Of a stretch of DNA of 64,000 bases, positions 1-10,121 are shown piece by piece. The position numbers and the translations under genes were made by a program. Source of the stretch: Rhynchopus euleeides (lineage: Eukaryota; Euglenozoa; Diplonemea; Diplonemida; Diplonemidae); NCBI GenBank assembly GCA_963210315.1, contig OY723317.1, positions 1,550,001 through 1,614,000 of the forward strand, read 5' to 3'. Within the stretch, counting starts at the first letter, position 1; each line of letters starts with the position of its first letter. The notes under the pieces were generated by a model. The model saw only the letters and a program-made list of their open reading frames with translations, did no database searches and was not told the DNA's origin.

Positions 1-1181
1 CTGTTTGCAGGGGCTCTGCGGGGCTGTTTGGTCCACCAGGGGCGCGCTGGTCACTGCTGTCGTCCGTCTCTCACTTCTTCTGCCTTCCGGTCGAGTATCC
101 GCTCTGTTCTCGTCCTACCACTCGCCCCTCATTTGGTTTCGTACCGTTTTGATTTGTATTGCCCCCCCCCCCCTCTGGTGCCCCCCCTGGTTGACATTCT
201 TGTTGAGTTAGTGAAAGCATACACAGTTCATCAGAGCTGTCAGCTTCACTGTCGGTGGTTGGTTGGTGCGTTGATGCTTAAAAAAAAGATGTGAAAAGGG
301 CAAGCCACAACCAGCACGCCCCAACTTACTTCTTCTTGGGCTTGCTGGGGCAAGTCTGCATGTTGTGCCCAGGCTTCCTACACCCTTTGCAGAGCCTGCG
401 GTGTTTGTTGGGAGTCTGGGTGGTCGGGGACGCTGCGCGCTTCTTTTCGGAGGACTGGGAGGACTGGGAAGGCTGTGTCTGTGTGAGAGAGTTCACACGA
501 ACCGGCTTCGCCCATGCCAAGATGCTTGTCTGTTGGGTTGGCTGAGACACAACTTTCTTTTGGGTGGACTGCTTCTCTGTGCTCTCTTTTGCCTTCCCGT
601 CCAACCCAGGTTCAAGGTCCGCACCACCAGCCTCAGGGGATGTTTCTGTGCTTGGTGCGAAGGTGAGGTCCGGACAAAGGGAGCTCTTCACGAACCCGTC
701 CTCCTCACCCGACACCTTCAGCACGTACCCCATATCCCGCAAGCGCTGGGCTACCACCTCCCCCCTCACACTTTCCACCGACTTTCCCCAAACAGCTCCA
801 ACAGAGGTGCACATGGCCTCGCGGTACCACCTCTCTGTGAAGCGACAATCCTGGCGAAAACCTTCGGCTGTTGATTTCTTTATCTCGAGACGGGCTTTGT
901 CCTTGAGCCCTTCCAGGTGAGTGTGGAAGGCAGCCTTGAATGGTGCAAATGCATGCACATCAAGGTACTGCACTGTTCCTGTCAACCCACCTGGAATGAC
1001 CGCTGACTTCGCCCCCGTCTTCCTGTGCAAGTACGCAACATTTTTTGGTGCAATGTGTGTTGTCGCCGAGTCATAAATGACAAGCACGTTTTTGTTTTTG
1101 CAAATGGGGGCCAAGACGCTGTCAATCCACCACCGCCACTCGGCTTCTTTGACCCAGCCGGTTTTCTGGAAAGTACAGTTA

Positions 1182-1653
1182 CTGGGGGGGGGGGCAAATA
1201 CAAGGGTATACTCTTCTATTCACCGTGCCAGCTTACGTAATTCAGGGTTTTCAAAAAATTGTTTTTTAGCTGAAAAGTTGTCTAGTATGCAAATACAAGA
1301 GTATATACTCTTGTATTTGCATACTAGAAATGTGGCCTCCGGGTGGGCCCTCATGGGGCAGCGGCGCCGAAGAGACAATACGAGCGTCCTCTTGGCCTTT
1401 CCCACCCCGAGGCGACTCCCACCAGACCGTGACGACTCCAGACAGGAGGCCCACTGGCCTGGGGGGGGTCATTGGAAGTACAAAATATGATGAAAACCCC
1501 ACAAAAGTTCTTCAAAAGTCTAGTATGCAAATACAAGAGTATACTCTTGTATTTGCTCGGTGAACTTTGTAAAATCGCGATTTCTGGAGTACTCTTGTAT
1601 TAGCATATACCCTTGTATTTGCATATACTCTTGTATTTGCCCCCCCCCCCCAG
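1182..1653. mobile_element. MITE inserted in the pogo-like transposase
   Basis: A 472-bp non-coding element with terminal inverted repeats CTGG plus a G run and then CAAATACAAGGGTATAC, flanked by TA (1180-1181 and 1654-1655), which fits Tc1/mariner-type insertion. The terminal motif GCAAATACAAGAGTATAC recurs internally as two perfect palindromes (1281-1328 and 1527-1556), so the element looks like a nest or tandem of its own ends. Confidence 0.75.
1281..1328. repeat. 48-bp perfect palindrome inside the MITE
   Basis: Arms of 24 bp with no spacer (starting TCTAGTATGCAAATACAAGA). It matches the MITE terminal repeat head to head. A shorter 30-bp palindrome of the same sequence lies at 1527-1556. 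Confidence 0.9.
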
Positions 1654-3384
1654 TAACCCCCGAGTCTTTGTGAATCTGATGCTCCTCCTTCTTTATCCTC
1701 TCGCCCGCACCTTTAAAAACGATCGACTGCTTTGTCGCAAGAATGGTCCTGTCTTTCACACTGAACGTGACAGCACCAATCAACGTGGCAAATCTATTTT
1801 TTCCAGCATCGGTATCGACCACGATGTTGGTGTGAGTGGTGTAGCACAACAGTTTGTCCCTGCGGGTAGAGCTCTTGTACAAGGCAGACTCATCCACATT
1901 CACAACCAGGTCAAAAGTACCAAAGGGGTTGTGCAGCAGCTCGGACCCGATGGAGAGGCGTCTGATGGTGGACCAGAAGCTGTGCAACTGGACCCGGGCT
2001 TTTTCAAGAGAAAGCTTGGCAATGCGCGAAGTACGAAATTGAAACTTGTTTCTCCTGGCCCAACCGTCGATCCACTCCACCGAAGCCTGGAAGCCTTTCG
2101 GGAAGGGAACAAAGGACATGGCAAGCTCCTTGATTTTGCGGCGCGTCGTTGGCAAGTCGTTCTTCCGCCGTTCTCCCACTTCTTTAAGCACGTGGGCCTC
2201 CACCTCAGGAAAGAAACACGACCTCCCCCTCCCCGCCTTTCTTTGAACGATTTGAACGATTTTTGGCCGTGCTCGTAGCATTCCCCGTTGAGGGGGTCGC
2301 TATTTCGTGTTCTCCTGGCCGCACGGAGGCATTGCCTTACGTCGCCTCTTCCTCTTTTCCTTTGGTGGTGTGTTGGTCTGGCACAGAGGGCGGGACCGTG
2401 CTGATATGCACAGTGACGACTCTCCCTTTTGTTTTGTGCCCGCCTCCACCGAGATTCGGCTGATGCCTCTCAGACTGGGGGCGGGCGGTCGCCGACCCTT
2501 TTCTGTACGAGGTTTTCCACAGGCTGCACACCTGCCCCGCGGCTGTGTGGCAGTCTTCGCGGAGTGCAATGCGAAGGTCTGGCCTGACGTGGTGTGACTA
2601 TTTAGACTCCAGGTGTCTCCACCCTTCCTGGTCTGGGGAGCCTCGGTACCCAAGCAGTTTTCGGTCATGCCCTGGACCACGGCCGTGCTAGACTCCTGGT
2701 GCAGGCACCCGTCATGGTCCGGGGACGGCCCCCCCAGGCAGTTTAACGTCTTACCCAGGACCTAGAAACTGACGAGAGTGGGGGTCTTTTGGCATGTGTT
2801 TTTCCGCAGCTGGTCCTCGAAGGCTACATCTATGGTGAGGTGTGTCTGGGGCCATCCGTCCACATCTTCTCGTTGGTGGTAGGGACTGCGGACGCCGTAG
2901 ATGAGGAGTCGTTTAATGCGCGCCGCTCTTCAGCAGTGATTTTGACGCCTCTGGACCCCAGGAGTTTGCGGGTTTCCGGGTTTGCGGTCTTCAGCAGTGG
3001 TTCTGATGCCTCTGGACCGCAGGAGTTTGCGGGTTCGCTGGTTTCCCGTCCGTATGTGTCTGAGGGGGGATGCCCCGATTCCCTTCGTCACGACATATCT
3101 TTGAGCGTAGGTCACTTCCCCCCTCTACGGACCCCGTGCACCCTGGTTCCCCTAAGTGGCACCAATAGACCCCGCTGTCCCCATTCCTTGCCCCAAAGTT
3201 TGCAGATTTGTGTGTCTCCAAAAAGAAAATCTCAAAAAAAACGAAAAATTTCCCCCAAAAAAAGGGTGAAAAGTAAGTACTACTATTCAACGGCCCAACG
3301 TGCCCCAGAGCCCCAAAAAAATAAGTACTACTATTCGGCTAAGTACTACTATTCAACTAAGTACGTTTATTTGACCCCCCCCTG

Positions 3385-4018
3385 TAATGAAATGATGGAC
3401 ATTATTTCCATATCTCCCAGCATTAAAAATGTCCATCATTCTGAAAAAGATCTTTTAAGATCTTTTTCAGAATGATGGACATTAAAATGCTAGGCATTAA
3501 GAAACACGTCTTAAGAAATCAGTAAGAAATCTTTAAGAAATAGCCCTTTCGGCATTACATTAAGACGTCTTAAGAAATTTCGAGGTATCTTAACATTTCT
3601 TGCAAGATCTTTGTCATACCATGTTTTTTCAAAAAATCGGAAAATTTCGGACCGCAATTTGTACCCAAGAAAGTGCCGAATTTTCGGACTTGGTCCGATT
3701 TGAACGATTTCCGTGCCTCTTGCAACCCCCATGAGGGGGGGCTGCTGTTTCGGGTTCTTCCGGTGGTACATGCTGGGGTGTCAGGACAGGGAATCCTGCT
3801 CGCTGTACCCGGTGATCCCTGACGCAGCCAGGAAGTGGAGAGCCTTGGAACCCTGGTTGAGGCCTGTAACACCCGGCCTTCCTGCCACTTCTGGCATTGT
3901 GGAGTGGTGGAGTGATATGGGGAAGGTTCTCTCTCCGTCCGGTCGAGCACAACCGTCCTCTCCAGCCAGGGGCCATCTACTTTCCAAACAAGGGCCAGGA
4001 ACATGCTCAAACAAACTA
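3385..4018. other. intergenic, with a 54-bp palindrome
   Basis: No gene seen. The left part holds the palindrome at 3429-3482 and several copies of short motifs ending in TTAAGAAAT. The right part (about 3600-4018) is unique sequence with no convincing coding signal. Confidence 0.5.
3429..3482. repeat. 54-bp near-perfect palindrome
   Basis: Two 26-bp arms (ATGTCCATCATTCTGAAAAA and onward) around a TT spacer. The arm sequence AATGATGGACATTA also occurs once more at about 3392-3405, suggesting a MITE remnant or an end-to-end insertion. Confidence 0.9.
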
Positions 4019-4348
4019 CCGTATACGTAAATATTTTGGAACGTAAATATTATGGAACGTAAATATTATGGAACGCTGGTGGGTTGGCGTTCCAGATTTT
4101 TTTCGTTCCATAATATTTACAGGGCTTTCTGCGACTCGGGGACTTGGACCAGGTGATCGGACGGCGTACAGAGTCCCTGACGAGACCTACTCGTGCACTT
4201 TTCGCGCGATTCCTGACGCAAGCCGTCCTCACCACCGAGTGGCCCAACTGGCCCTGTAAATATTTTGGAACGTAAATATTATGGAACGGACCGGCCAAAA
4301 ATGGGCCCGTTCCATAATATTTACGTTCCATAATATTTACGTATACGG
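4019..4348. mobile_element. MITE family 2, copy 1
   Basis: A 330-bp non-coding element with long inverted repeats starting CCGTATACGTAAATATT, flanked by TA (4017-4018 and 4349-4350). Blocks of GTTCCATAATATTTAC repeat within each arm. The centre is unique. It is almost identical to 13086-13430. Small size, TA duplication and no ORF indicate a non-autonomous Tc1/mariner-type element. Confidence 0.85.
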
Positions 4349-6184
4349 TAATTGATCAGAAAATCTGGCTTGCCGTGGAATCATTGAGCAAAATTTGGGG
4401 AGTGATTGGTGCCCCATTGCTGCATATGACATGTCCATTTTTGACGATTTTTGGGCAGAATTTGGTGCGTGGGACCTTTCGATTTTCATGAATTTTTCGG
4501 AATTTCGTGGGGACCGGTACCCCATTTGAGGGCCAAAAATCTCATTTCCGAGGCCTGGGAATGGTCGCAGTGGCCTCAGATGTCCAAAAACGTTCAATTG
4601 ACCTCTCCTCGAAAAAAAATTCGAAAGGTCCCCCCTACTGGCACCCCGGATTAGGACATGTCTCTGGGGGTGTCCGGGGGGCATTTTTGGCCCATTTTTG
4701 GCTGGGGAAAATGGGCCATTTTTCACGATTTTTTCGGTTTTTTGTCCGGACCGGCACCGCATTTGAGGGGCCAAAATCTGATTTCCGAGGCCCGGGAATG
4801 GTCGCAGTGGCTTCATTTGGCCAAAAACGTTCAATTTACCCTTCTCCAAAAAAAAAATTCGAAAGGGTCCCCCTCAGGCGTGTATCTATTTCACGGAATG
4901 AAAATAGGAATTTGGGGAAAAAATATTTTTTTGCACTATTTTTTTTGCACTTTTTTCTTTTGGATTTTATTGTGACCCTACTTGGTATTGGCAGAAAAAT
5001 TTTATGTTCCCGGTCTTGGATGTGCTCAAACATTCAAAAGAACACATTTTCCGGATGCAAAAATTTTTTGCACCTGGGGGTGGAGAGGGGGGTCGGAGGG
5101 CGGTGGTGTGAGAGGCTTGCTCTCGAGCTCAAACCAACAGATGTTCACTACCGTGGCCTCCGGCGGCTGGGGGGCTCCGCCCCCCAGACCCCCCCATGCG
5201 ACCTGTGCTATGATTATAGCCGCTATCTGTCAGTTGTGTTGTACTTGAGCGTATGCGACTATGGAGCCAGGCCAACAGACGTTCGCTACCGTGGCCTCCG
5301 GCGGCTGGGGGGCTCCGCCCCCCAGACCCCCCTGTGGCTTGTGCCTGGTCTTGGAGCCAAGTCCTTGCGCGTACGGGGCTGTGGCATATCGGTTCCAGCA
5401 CCCTCGGCTGGGCCCGAGCACTGATCTCTAAGAGACGAACCACCTTGCGAATGCGATCGGGTTTGTGGGCTTGCGGCCATGACATCTCGAAAGGGTCGTC
5501 GTGGGCCCGTGATCATGTTTCGGGTTCGACTTGGTGGGCATCCGTGGCGAGGAACCACGTGTATGTGTGCGAGGAAGCAAGGAGATACCACACCAGGAGC
5601 CACACAGCACCAGGTCGACCTGGATCTGGTCGAGCTCAGGGGGAAGGAATCACAGTCACCAAAGTGATGTCACCACCGCCGGCCTCAACCACCAAACTGC
5701 AACCGCAGAGGTTTCGCTATTCTCACAAGGGAAGGCGCCCTGGGATGCAGCAGTGATTTGTGTGCAGCACCAAGAGGCACTGACCGCCTTGAACAGAGAG
5801 GTAGTGTACAGGTGGCGAGCAGTGGGAGGGCGTGCTGTGTCCTTCCACTTCCCCATCTACCTCCATTCGTTCACCGTTGTTGATAGCGATTTTTTCGCCA
5901 TTTTTTCGAATCGTATGCATCGGTCAGGCAGAGTGAATCAAAATAGCGCAAAAATCACACCAAAATCTGTGTCTGAGGCACAGAAATCGTGCAAAAAAGC
6001 ACCCAAAAAAAGTGCAAAAAAACCAAAATAGGATTTCGAAAATCGGCCAAAATACCCCCAAAATAGAGCCACACCTGGTCCCCCTACAAATCGCCGGTCT
6101 TAGGAGCAAAAAATTTGGGCACCCAGATTTCAAAAATTTTCAAACTATTTTCTGGACCAAAAATCAAACTATTGAGGTCCTGGC
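4349..6184. other. intergenic with diverged tandem blocks and GC-rich hairpins
   Basis: No convincing gene. Two related blocks (about 4520-4640 and 4755-4870) share GATTTCCGAGGCC, GGAATGGTCGCAGTGGC and CAAAAACGTTCAATT. A more diverged relative lies at about 7850-7950. Two further copies of a 60-bp block (about 5133-5195 and 5272-5331) contain the hairpin CTGGGGGGCTCCGCCCCCCAG. Confidence 0.5.
5133..5331. repeat. pair of GC-rich hairpin repeats
   Basis: Two copies of a block reading CCAACAGA(T/C)GTTC(A/G)CTACC, then CCGGCGG, then a perfect hairpin CTGGGGGG-CTCC-CCCCCCAG context and an ACCCCCC tail. Similar GGGGGGCTTCGCCCCCC hairpins lie at 19974-20029 and in the duplicate copy at about 60881-60936. 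Confidence 0.75.
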
Positions 6185-6480
6185 CGGACATGTCCGGGGG
6201 GGGGTCAAAATTGGATTTCCCGAATTTCCGGGTCCGGACATGTCCGCCCGGACATCCGGACACCAGAAAATGTCCGCCCGGACATGTCCGCCCTGTCCGG
6301 GGCGGACATTTCTGGATGTCCGGATGTCCGGGCGGACATGTCCGGGCGGGAAATTCGGGAAATGTCCGGGGGGGGGGGGGGGTCAAAATTGGACCCGGAC
6401 ATCCGGACACCCGGATTTCCGGGTCCGGGCATGTCCGCCCTGTCCGCCCTGAAATCGCCTAAGGGGCCGGGGGAAATCCA
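6185..6480. repeat. TGTCCG/CGGACA palindromic array
   Basis: About 300 bp dense with GGACATGTCC palindromes and CGGACAT/ATGTCCG words in both orientations, broken by two G runs. It can form many alternative hairpins. No coding role is apparent in any frame. Confidence 0.85.
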
Positions 6481-8042
6481 GGAAATTCGGGAAATCCAGG
6501 AATATGAAGAATCCTCCTTAAATTAATTTAAAACGGAGTTTAAAACGGGGGTTAAAACAGGGCGTTTCTGTGGTGTTTTCACACCAAAAAAAATTTTTTT
6601 CGGCCAAAAAAATTTTTCCATGCCCCCTGAGGCCCCCCAGCTCATATTCTGGGTGATTATTCCTGCATTCCTGTCACAGCGGACACATTATTGGTGGAAA
6701 ATAGGTGGCACTGACGTTGTGGTGAGGGTTGCATCAATCGCACCGGCATCAGTTGGCACACCCCCTCCGTTGTTCTCAGGAATAATGCAGTTTGACATCA
6801 GCATATTTCTGGAGTGTCGAATCTTCATCTTGCATCACTCGATGTGCACCCTTTTGAGCTGAATCCATGATACAAAGTCGCAGGTTGAAGGCCGGATCAC
6901 CATGATGGGGATGGCAATGGACCCAGCGAACTCCACCAGCTCCTTCGACAGTCCTGGAAGCACCTTCTGGAAAAGTTGCACAGTTCCAGTTGCCACCTGG
7001 AGCCTACCTTTGGCCTGCCCCTCTTTGAGAGGAGCATATCTGTATTCCCTTTACTCTCCTATGGACGCCCGACTTCTCTGATCGAGAGAAGCCTACAAAA
7101 GGCGTAACCATCCTCGTCATCTATTCTTTGCCTCCAACTTTCACTTTTGCAGAACGGATCCCGACGAACTCCAAACAGGAAGTGCAGCCAGCTTCATCAC
7201 GGCTGTGTTCAACAAGACAGCCAGGTGATGTTGTTGCTGTCAGAACGATGGTTGCAGCACTCGGCTGCGCCCCACCTGGGGTTGCTCTGGCTGTTGCCAA
7301 GCTAGTGTTTGGGACAATTATTGATCACCTAGCCATTCTCTCGGCACCCTAATGATCGTGGGTAGGCAGCAGGAACCTGCACTCTGGGGGGACATCATCG
7401 ATGAGTTTCTTTGAAGAAACCGGCGGCTACCGCTGGAGTTAAGGTCCGAAGGGGTCAGTACCACGGGCGCCACACCGCTCGTGTTGGGGCATCGGGTTTC
7501 GGTGAAGGCGGGGGCGCTGAGAAAGCGAAATGTACGGAACAAGCAATGATCAACCATACACCAGCAAGTCAAACAGGCACCACCGTTGGATCGTTCGTGC
7601 ACCCGAGTCTGTACTGTACCATCCTGAATCTTTTCTGGGTGATTGTCAACGATGAGGGCATGAGCTTGCGTCAGGGTGAGCAGAGGAACGGGTTGAGGCC
7701 AGGGTGAATGGAGAGTGAAAAGTAGCCCACTTCACCAGGAGGCGAATTTTCGCAGAAAGCCCTGCCACACAGCTGTGTTTGCCTGATCATGCTCAAAAGG
7801 CCTGCAATAGGCTATTTCACACAGGGAATTTGTTCACCCATTTGGGACCCCCAGGGAGCCTCAAAATTGGATTTTTTTGCCGAAGATGGCCTCAGATGGC
7901 CCAAAACGACCAATTTTGGGTTCCAGAAAAAAAAATCGAAAAGTCTCCCCCTATATTTTGCAGGGTTTTTTGCCGTTTTAAACCCCGTTTTAAACCCCAT
8001 TTTAAATAATTTAAAACGGCGTTTTAAACTTTAAAACGTTTA
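6481..8042. other. intergenic, TTTAAA-rich at both ends
   Basis: No supported gene. TTTAAAACG-type repeats occur at about 6515-6565, 7975-8040 and again at 9799-9830, so pogo element B has landed inside such a tract. The middle (6600-7700) is unique sequence with only short ORFs. Confidence 0.45.
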
Positions 8043-9796
8043 CAGGGGGGGGTCAAATAAACGTACTTAGTTGAATAGTAGTACTTAGCCGAATAGTAGT
8101 ACTTATTTTTTTGGGGCTCTGGGGCACGTTGGGCCGTTGAATAGTAGTACTTACTTTTCACCCTTTTTTTTTGGGGAAATTTTTCGTTTTTTTTGAGATT
8201 TTCTTTTTGGAGACACACAAATCTGCAAACTTTGGGGCAAGGAATGGGGACAACGGGGTCTATTGGTGCCACTTAGGGGAACCAGGGTGCACGGGGTCCG
8301 TAGAGGGGGGAAGTGACCTACGCTCAAAGATATGTCGTGACGAAGGGAATCGGGGCATCCCCCCTCAGACACATACGGACGGGAAACCAGCGAACCCGCA
8401 AACTCCTGCGGTCCAGAGGCATCAGAACCACTGCTGAAGACCGCAAACCCGGAAACCCGCAAACTCCTGGGGTCCAGAGGCGTCAAAATCACTGCTGAAG
8501 AGCGGCGCGCATTAAACGACTCCTCATCTACGGCGTCCGCAGTCCCTACCACCAACGAGAAGATGTGGACGGATGGCCCCAGACACACCTCACCATAGAT
8601 GTAGCCTTCGAGGACCAGCTGAGCCCACCCCCCACCCCCCGCAGCCCCCTTCCCTGACGTTGTTTGACATTCTCTCCTGTTGTGCAGCACTGATCAACAC
8701 ACGCCCGCAAACCCGCAATCCAACTGCCCAGATTTCACCATCCACCAACAGAGCCAATAGCTTCGGCTGGTGTCCGACATAATGATGACGTCCGATGCTT
8801 TCATGTGCCTCCTGCTGATGGAATGCCTCCTGTTCAAGATATTCGAGGATGGGCCACCGCCATGCGCTCCCCGGCCTTCCTTCAACCAACTGGCCCGGGC
8901 CAGGGCACGCTGGTAGCCGAGCGCTTGCGGGATATGGGGTACGTGCTGAAGGTGTCGGGTGAGGAGGACGGGTTCGTGAAGAGCTCCCTTTGTCCGGACC
9001 TCACCTTCGCACCAAGCACAGAAACATCCCCTGAGGCTGGTGGTGCGGACCTTGAACCTGGGTTGGACGGGAAGGCAAAAGAGAGCACAGAGAAGCAGTC
9101 CACCCAAAAGAAAGTTGTGTCTCAGCCAACCCAACAGTCAAGCATCTTGGCATGGGCGAAGCCGGTTCGTGTGAACTCTCTCACACAGACACAGCCTTCC
9201 CAGTCCTCCGAAAAGAAGCGCGCAGCGTCCCCGACCACCCAGACTCCCAACAAACACCGCGCAGGCTCTGCAAAGGGTGTAGGAAGCCTGGGCACAACAT
9301 GCAGACTTGCCCCAGCAAGCCCAAGAACTTGAAGAAGAAGTAAGTTGGGGCGTGCTGGTTGTGGCTTGTCTTTTTCACATCTTTTTTTTAAGCATCAACG
9401 CACCAACCAACCACCGACAGTGAAGCTGACAGCTCTGATGAACTGTGTATGCTTTCACTAACTCAACAAGAATGTCAACCAGGGGGGGGGGGGGGGCAAT
9501 ACAAATCAAAACGGTACGAAACCAAATGAGGGGCGAGTGGTAGGACGAGAACAGAGCGGATACTCGACCGGAAGGCAGAAGAAGTGAGAGACGGACGACA
9601 GCAGTGGCCAGCGCGCCCCTGGTGGACCAAACAGCCCCGCAGAGCCCCTGCAAACAGCGTTTTTAGGAAAAGTTGAATAGACGTACTTAGTACGTCTATT
9701 CGCTCGCAAACTATTTATTAATTTTCTGGCGAGGTCGATTTAGGCCCGCGCGTTCGCCGAATAGTAGTACTAAGTACGTTTATTTGACCCCCCCTG
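8043..9796 (+). mobile_element. pogo-like DNA transposon, copy B (both ends present, internally rearranged)
   Basis: A 1754-bp element with both terminal inverted repeats (CAGG, G run, TCAAATAAACGTACTTAG), flanked by TA at 8041-8042 and 9797-9798. The 5' part (8043 to about 8622) matches copy A 5' noncoding sequence. About 8622-8905 is sequence absent from copy A. The remainder (about 8905 on) matches the transposase C-terminus and 3' noncoding region. It is therefore a non-autonomous, internally deleted derivative with filler, which a transposase from a copy like A could have moved. Confidence 0.85.
8905..9340 (+). pseudogene. C-terminal fragment of pogo-like transposase
   Basis: Encodes about 130 residues matching the transposase C-terminus of copy A from AERLRDMGYVLKVSGEEDGF onward. 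It includes the Ser/Thr/Gln-rich linker (SLTQTQPSQSS). The zinc knuckle CKGCRKPGHNMQTC is shifted into a neighbouring frame here. The HTH and all three catalytic Asp residues are missing, so it is inactive. Confidence 0.8.
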
Positions 9797-10121
9797 TAAA
9801 ACGTTTAAAATGTTTAAAACTCGGTTTCTAACAACACTGGGGGGGGGGGGTGGACAGCCACGACAGTTGACTTGGTCCAATTGTTTGCAGGTACGACAGT
9901 ACAGAATGCCCAATCAATCTTCACCGTGTTTTGGAGCGGGGCGTGGTTGCCGGGGAGAGACAGAGCAGGGCCCTGCAGGAGAAGCAAAAGCGGCCTGTGA
10001 GAAGTGGACACCACGGGTGACTCACTAGGTGGACAGCGCAAGAGGAGAGCACGACACAACACACATACACCCAACAGCTCGACACGTCCATTAGACAACC
10101 AGAGGAAGGAGTGATTTCACA
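9797..10121 (+). other. upstream region of the Cys-rich repeat gene
   Basis: A 325-bp spacer between the transposon and the start codon. It contains a TTTAAA-type tract and a G run, then an A/C-rich stretch (ACACAACACACATACACC) leading to the ATG at 10122. No clear TATA box is seen. Confidence 0.4.

Larger units (their letters stand above)
326..2281 (-). pseudogene. pogo-like DDE transposase, interrupted by a MITE
   Basis: The coding sequence of copy A. The N-terminal part (2281 down to about 1656) carries a CENP-B/Tc5-type helix-turn-helix region followed by the first catalytic Asp in VVNVDES. The C-terminal part (about 1180 down to 326) has the second Asp in VIYDSATTH and the third in YLDVHAFAPFK, with 36 residues between them. 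The extreme C-terminus is a retroviral-type zinc knuckle, C-x2-C-x4-H-x4-C (CKGCRKPGHNMQTC), followed by a Lys tail. A 472-bp MITE (1182-1653) splits the gene after the residues HKDSG. Both sides are otherwise open and in the same frame once the MITE and one TA are discounted, so the disruption looks recent. The family call rests on motif order; the clade name is my inference. Confidence 0.8.
1..3384 (-). mobile_element. pogo-like DNA transposon, copy A (runs off the window start)
   Basis: A Tc1/mariner-superfamily (pogo-like) element in minus orientation. Its 5' terminal inverted repeat is at the right, ending at 3384 and followed by TA at 3385-3386. The terminal sequence, read inward, is CAGG plus a G run and then TCAAATAAACGTACTTAG, identical to both ends of copy B (8043-9796). 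The subterminal 100 bp contains repeated AGTACTACTATTC units. About 1.1 kb of 5' noncoding sequence (2282-3384) precedes the transposase. The 3' noncoding part (about 1-325) matches the 3' part of copy B. By comparison with copy B, roughly 130 bp of the 3' end lies beyond the window. Confidence 0.8.

Noticed and set aside
2789-3475. 228-residue plus-strand ORF ending in KYYYS repeats
   Set aside because: It lies in the 5' noncoding and subterminal repeat part of pogo element A (and in inverted form in element B); the repeats come from AGTACTACTATTC units.
6084-6410. 108-residue ORF rich in CPG/SGCPG
   Set aside because: Translation of the TGTCCG palindromic array; open in several frames on both strands.
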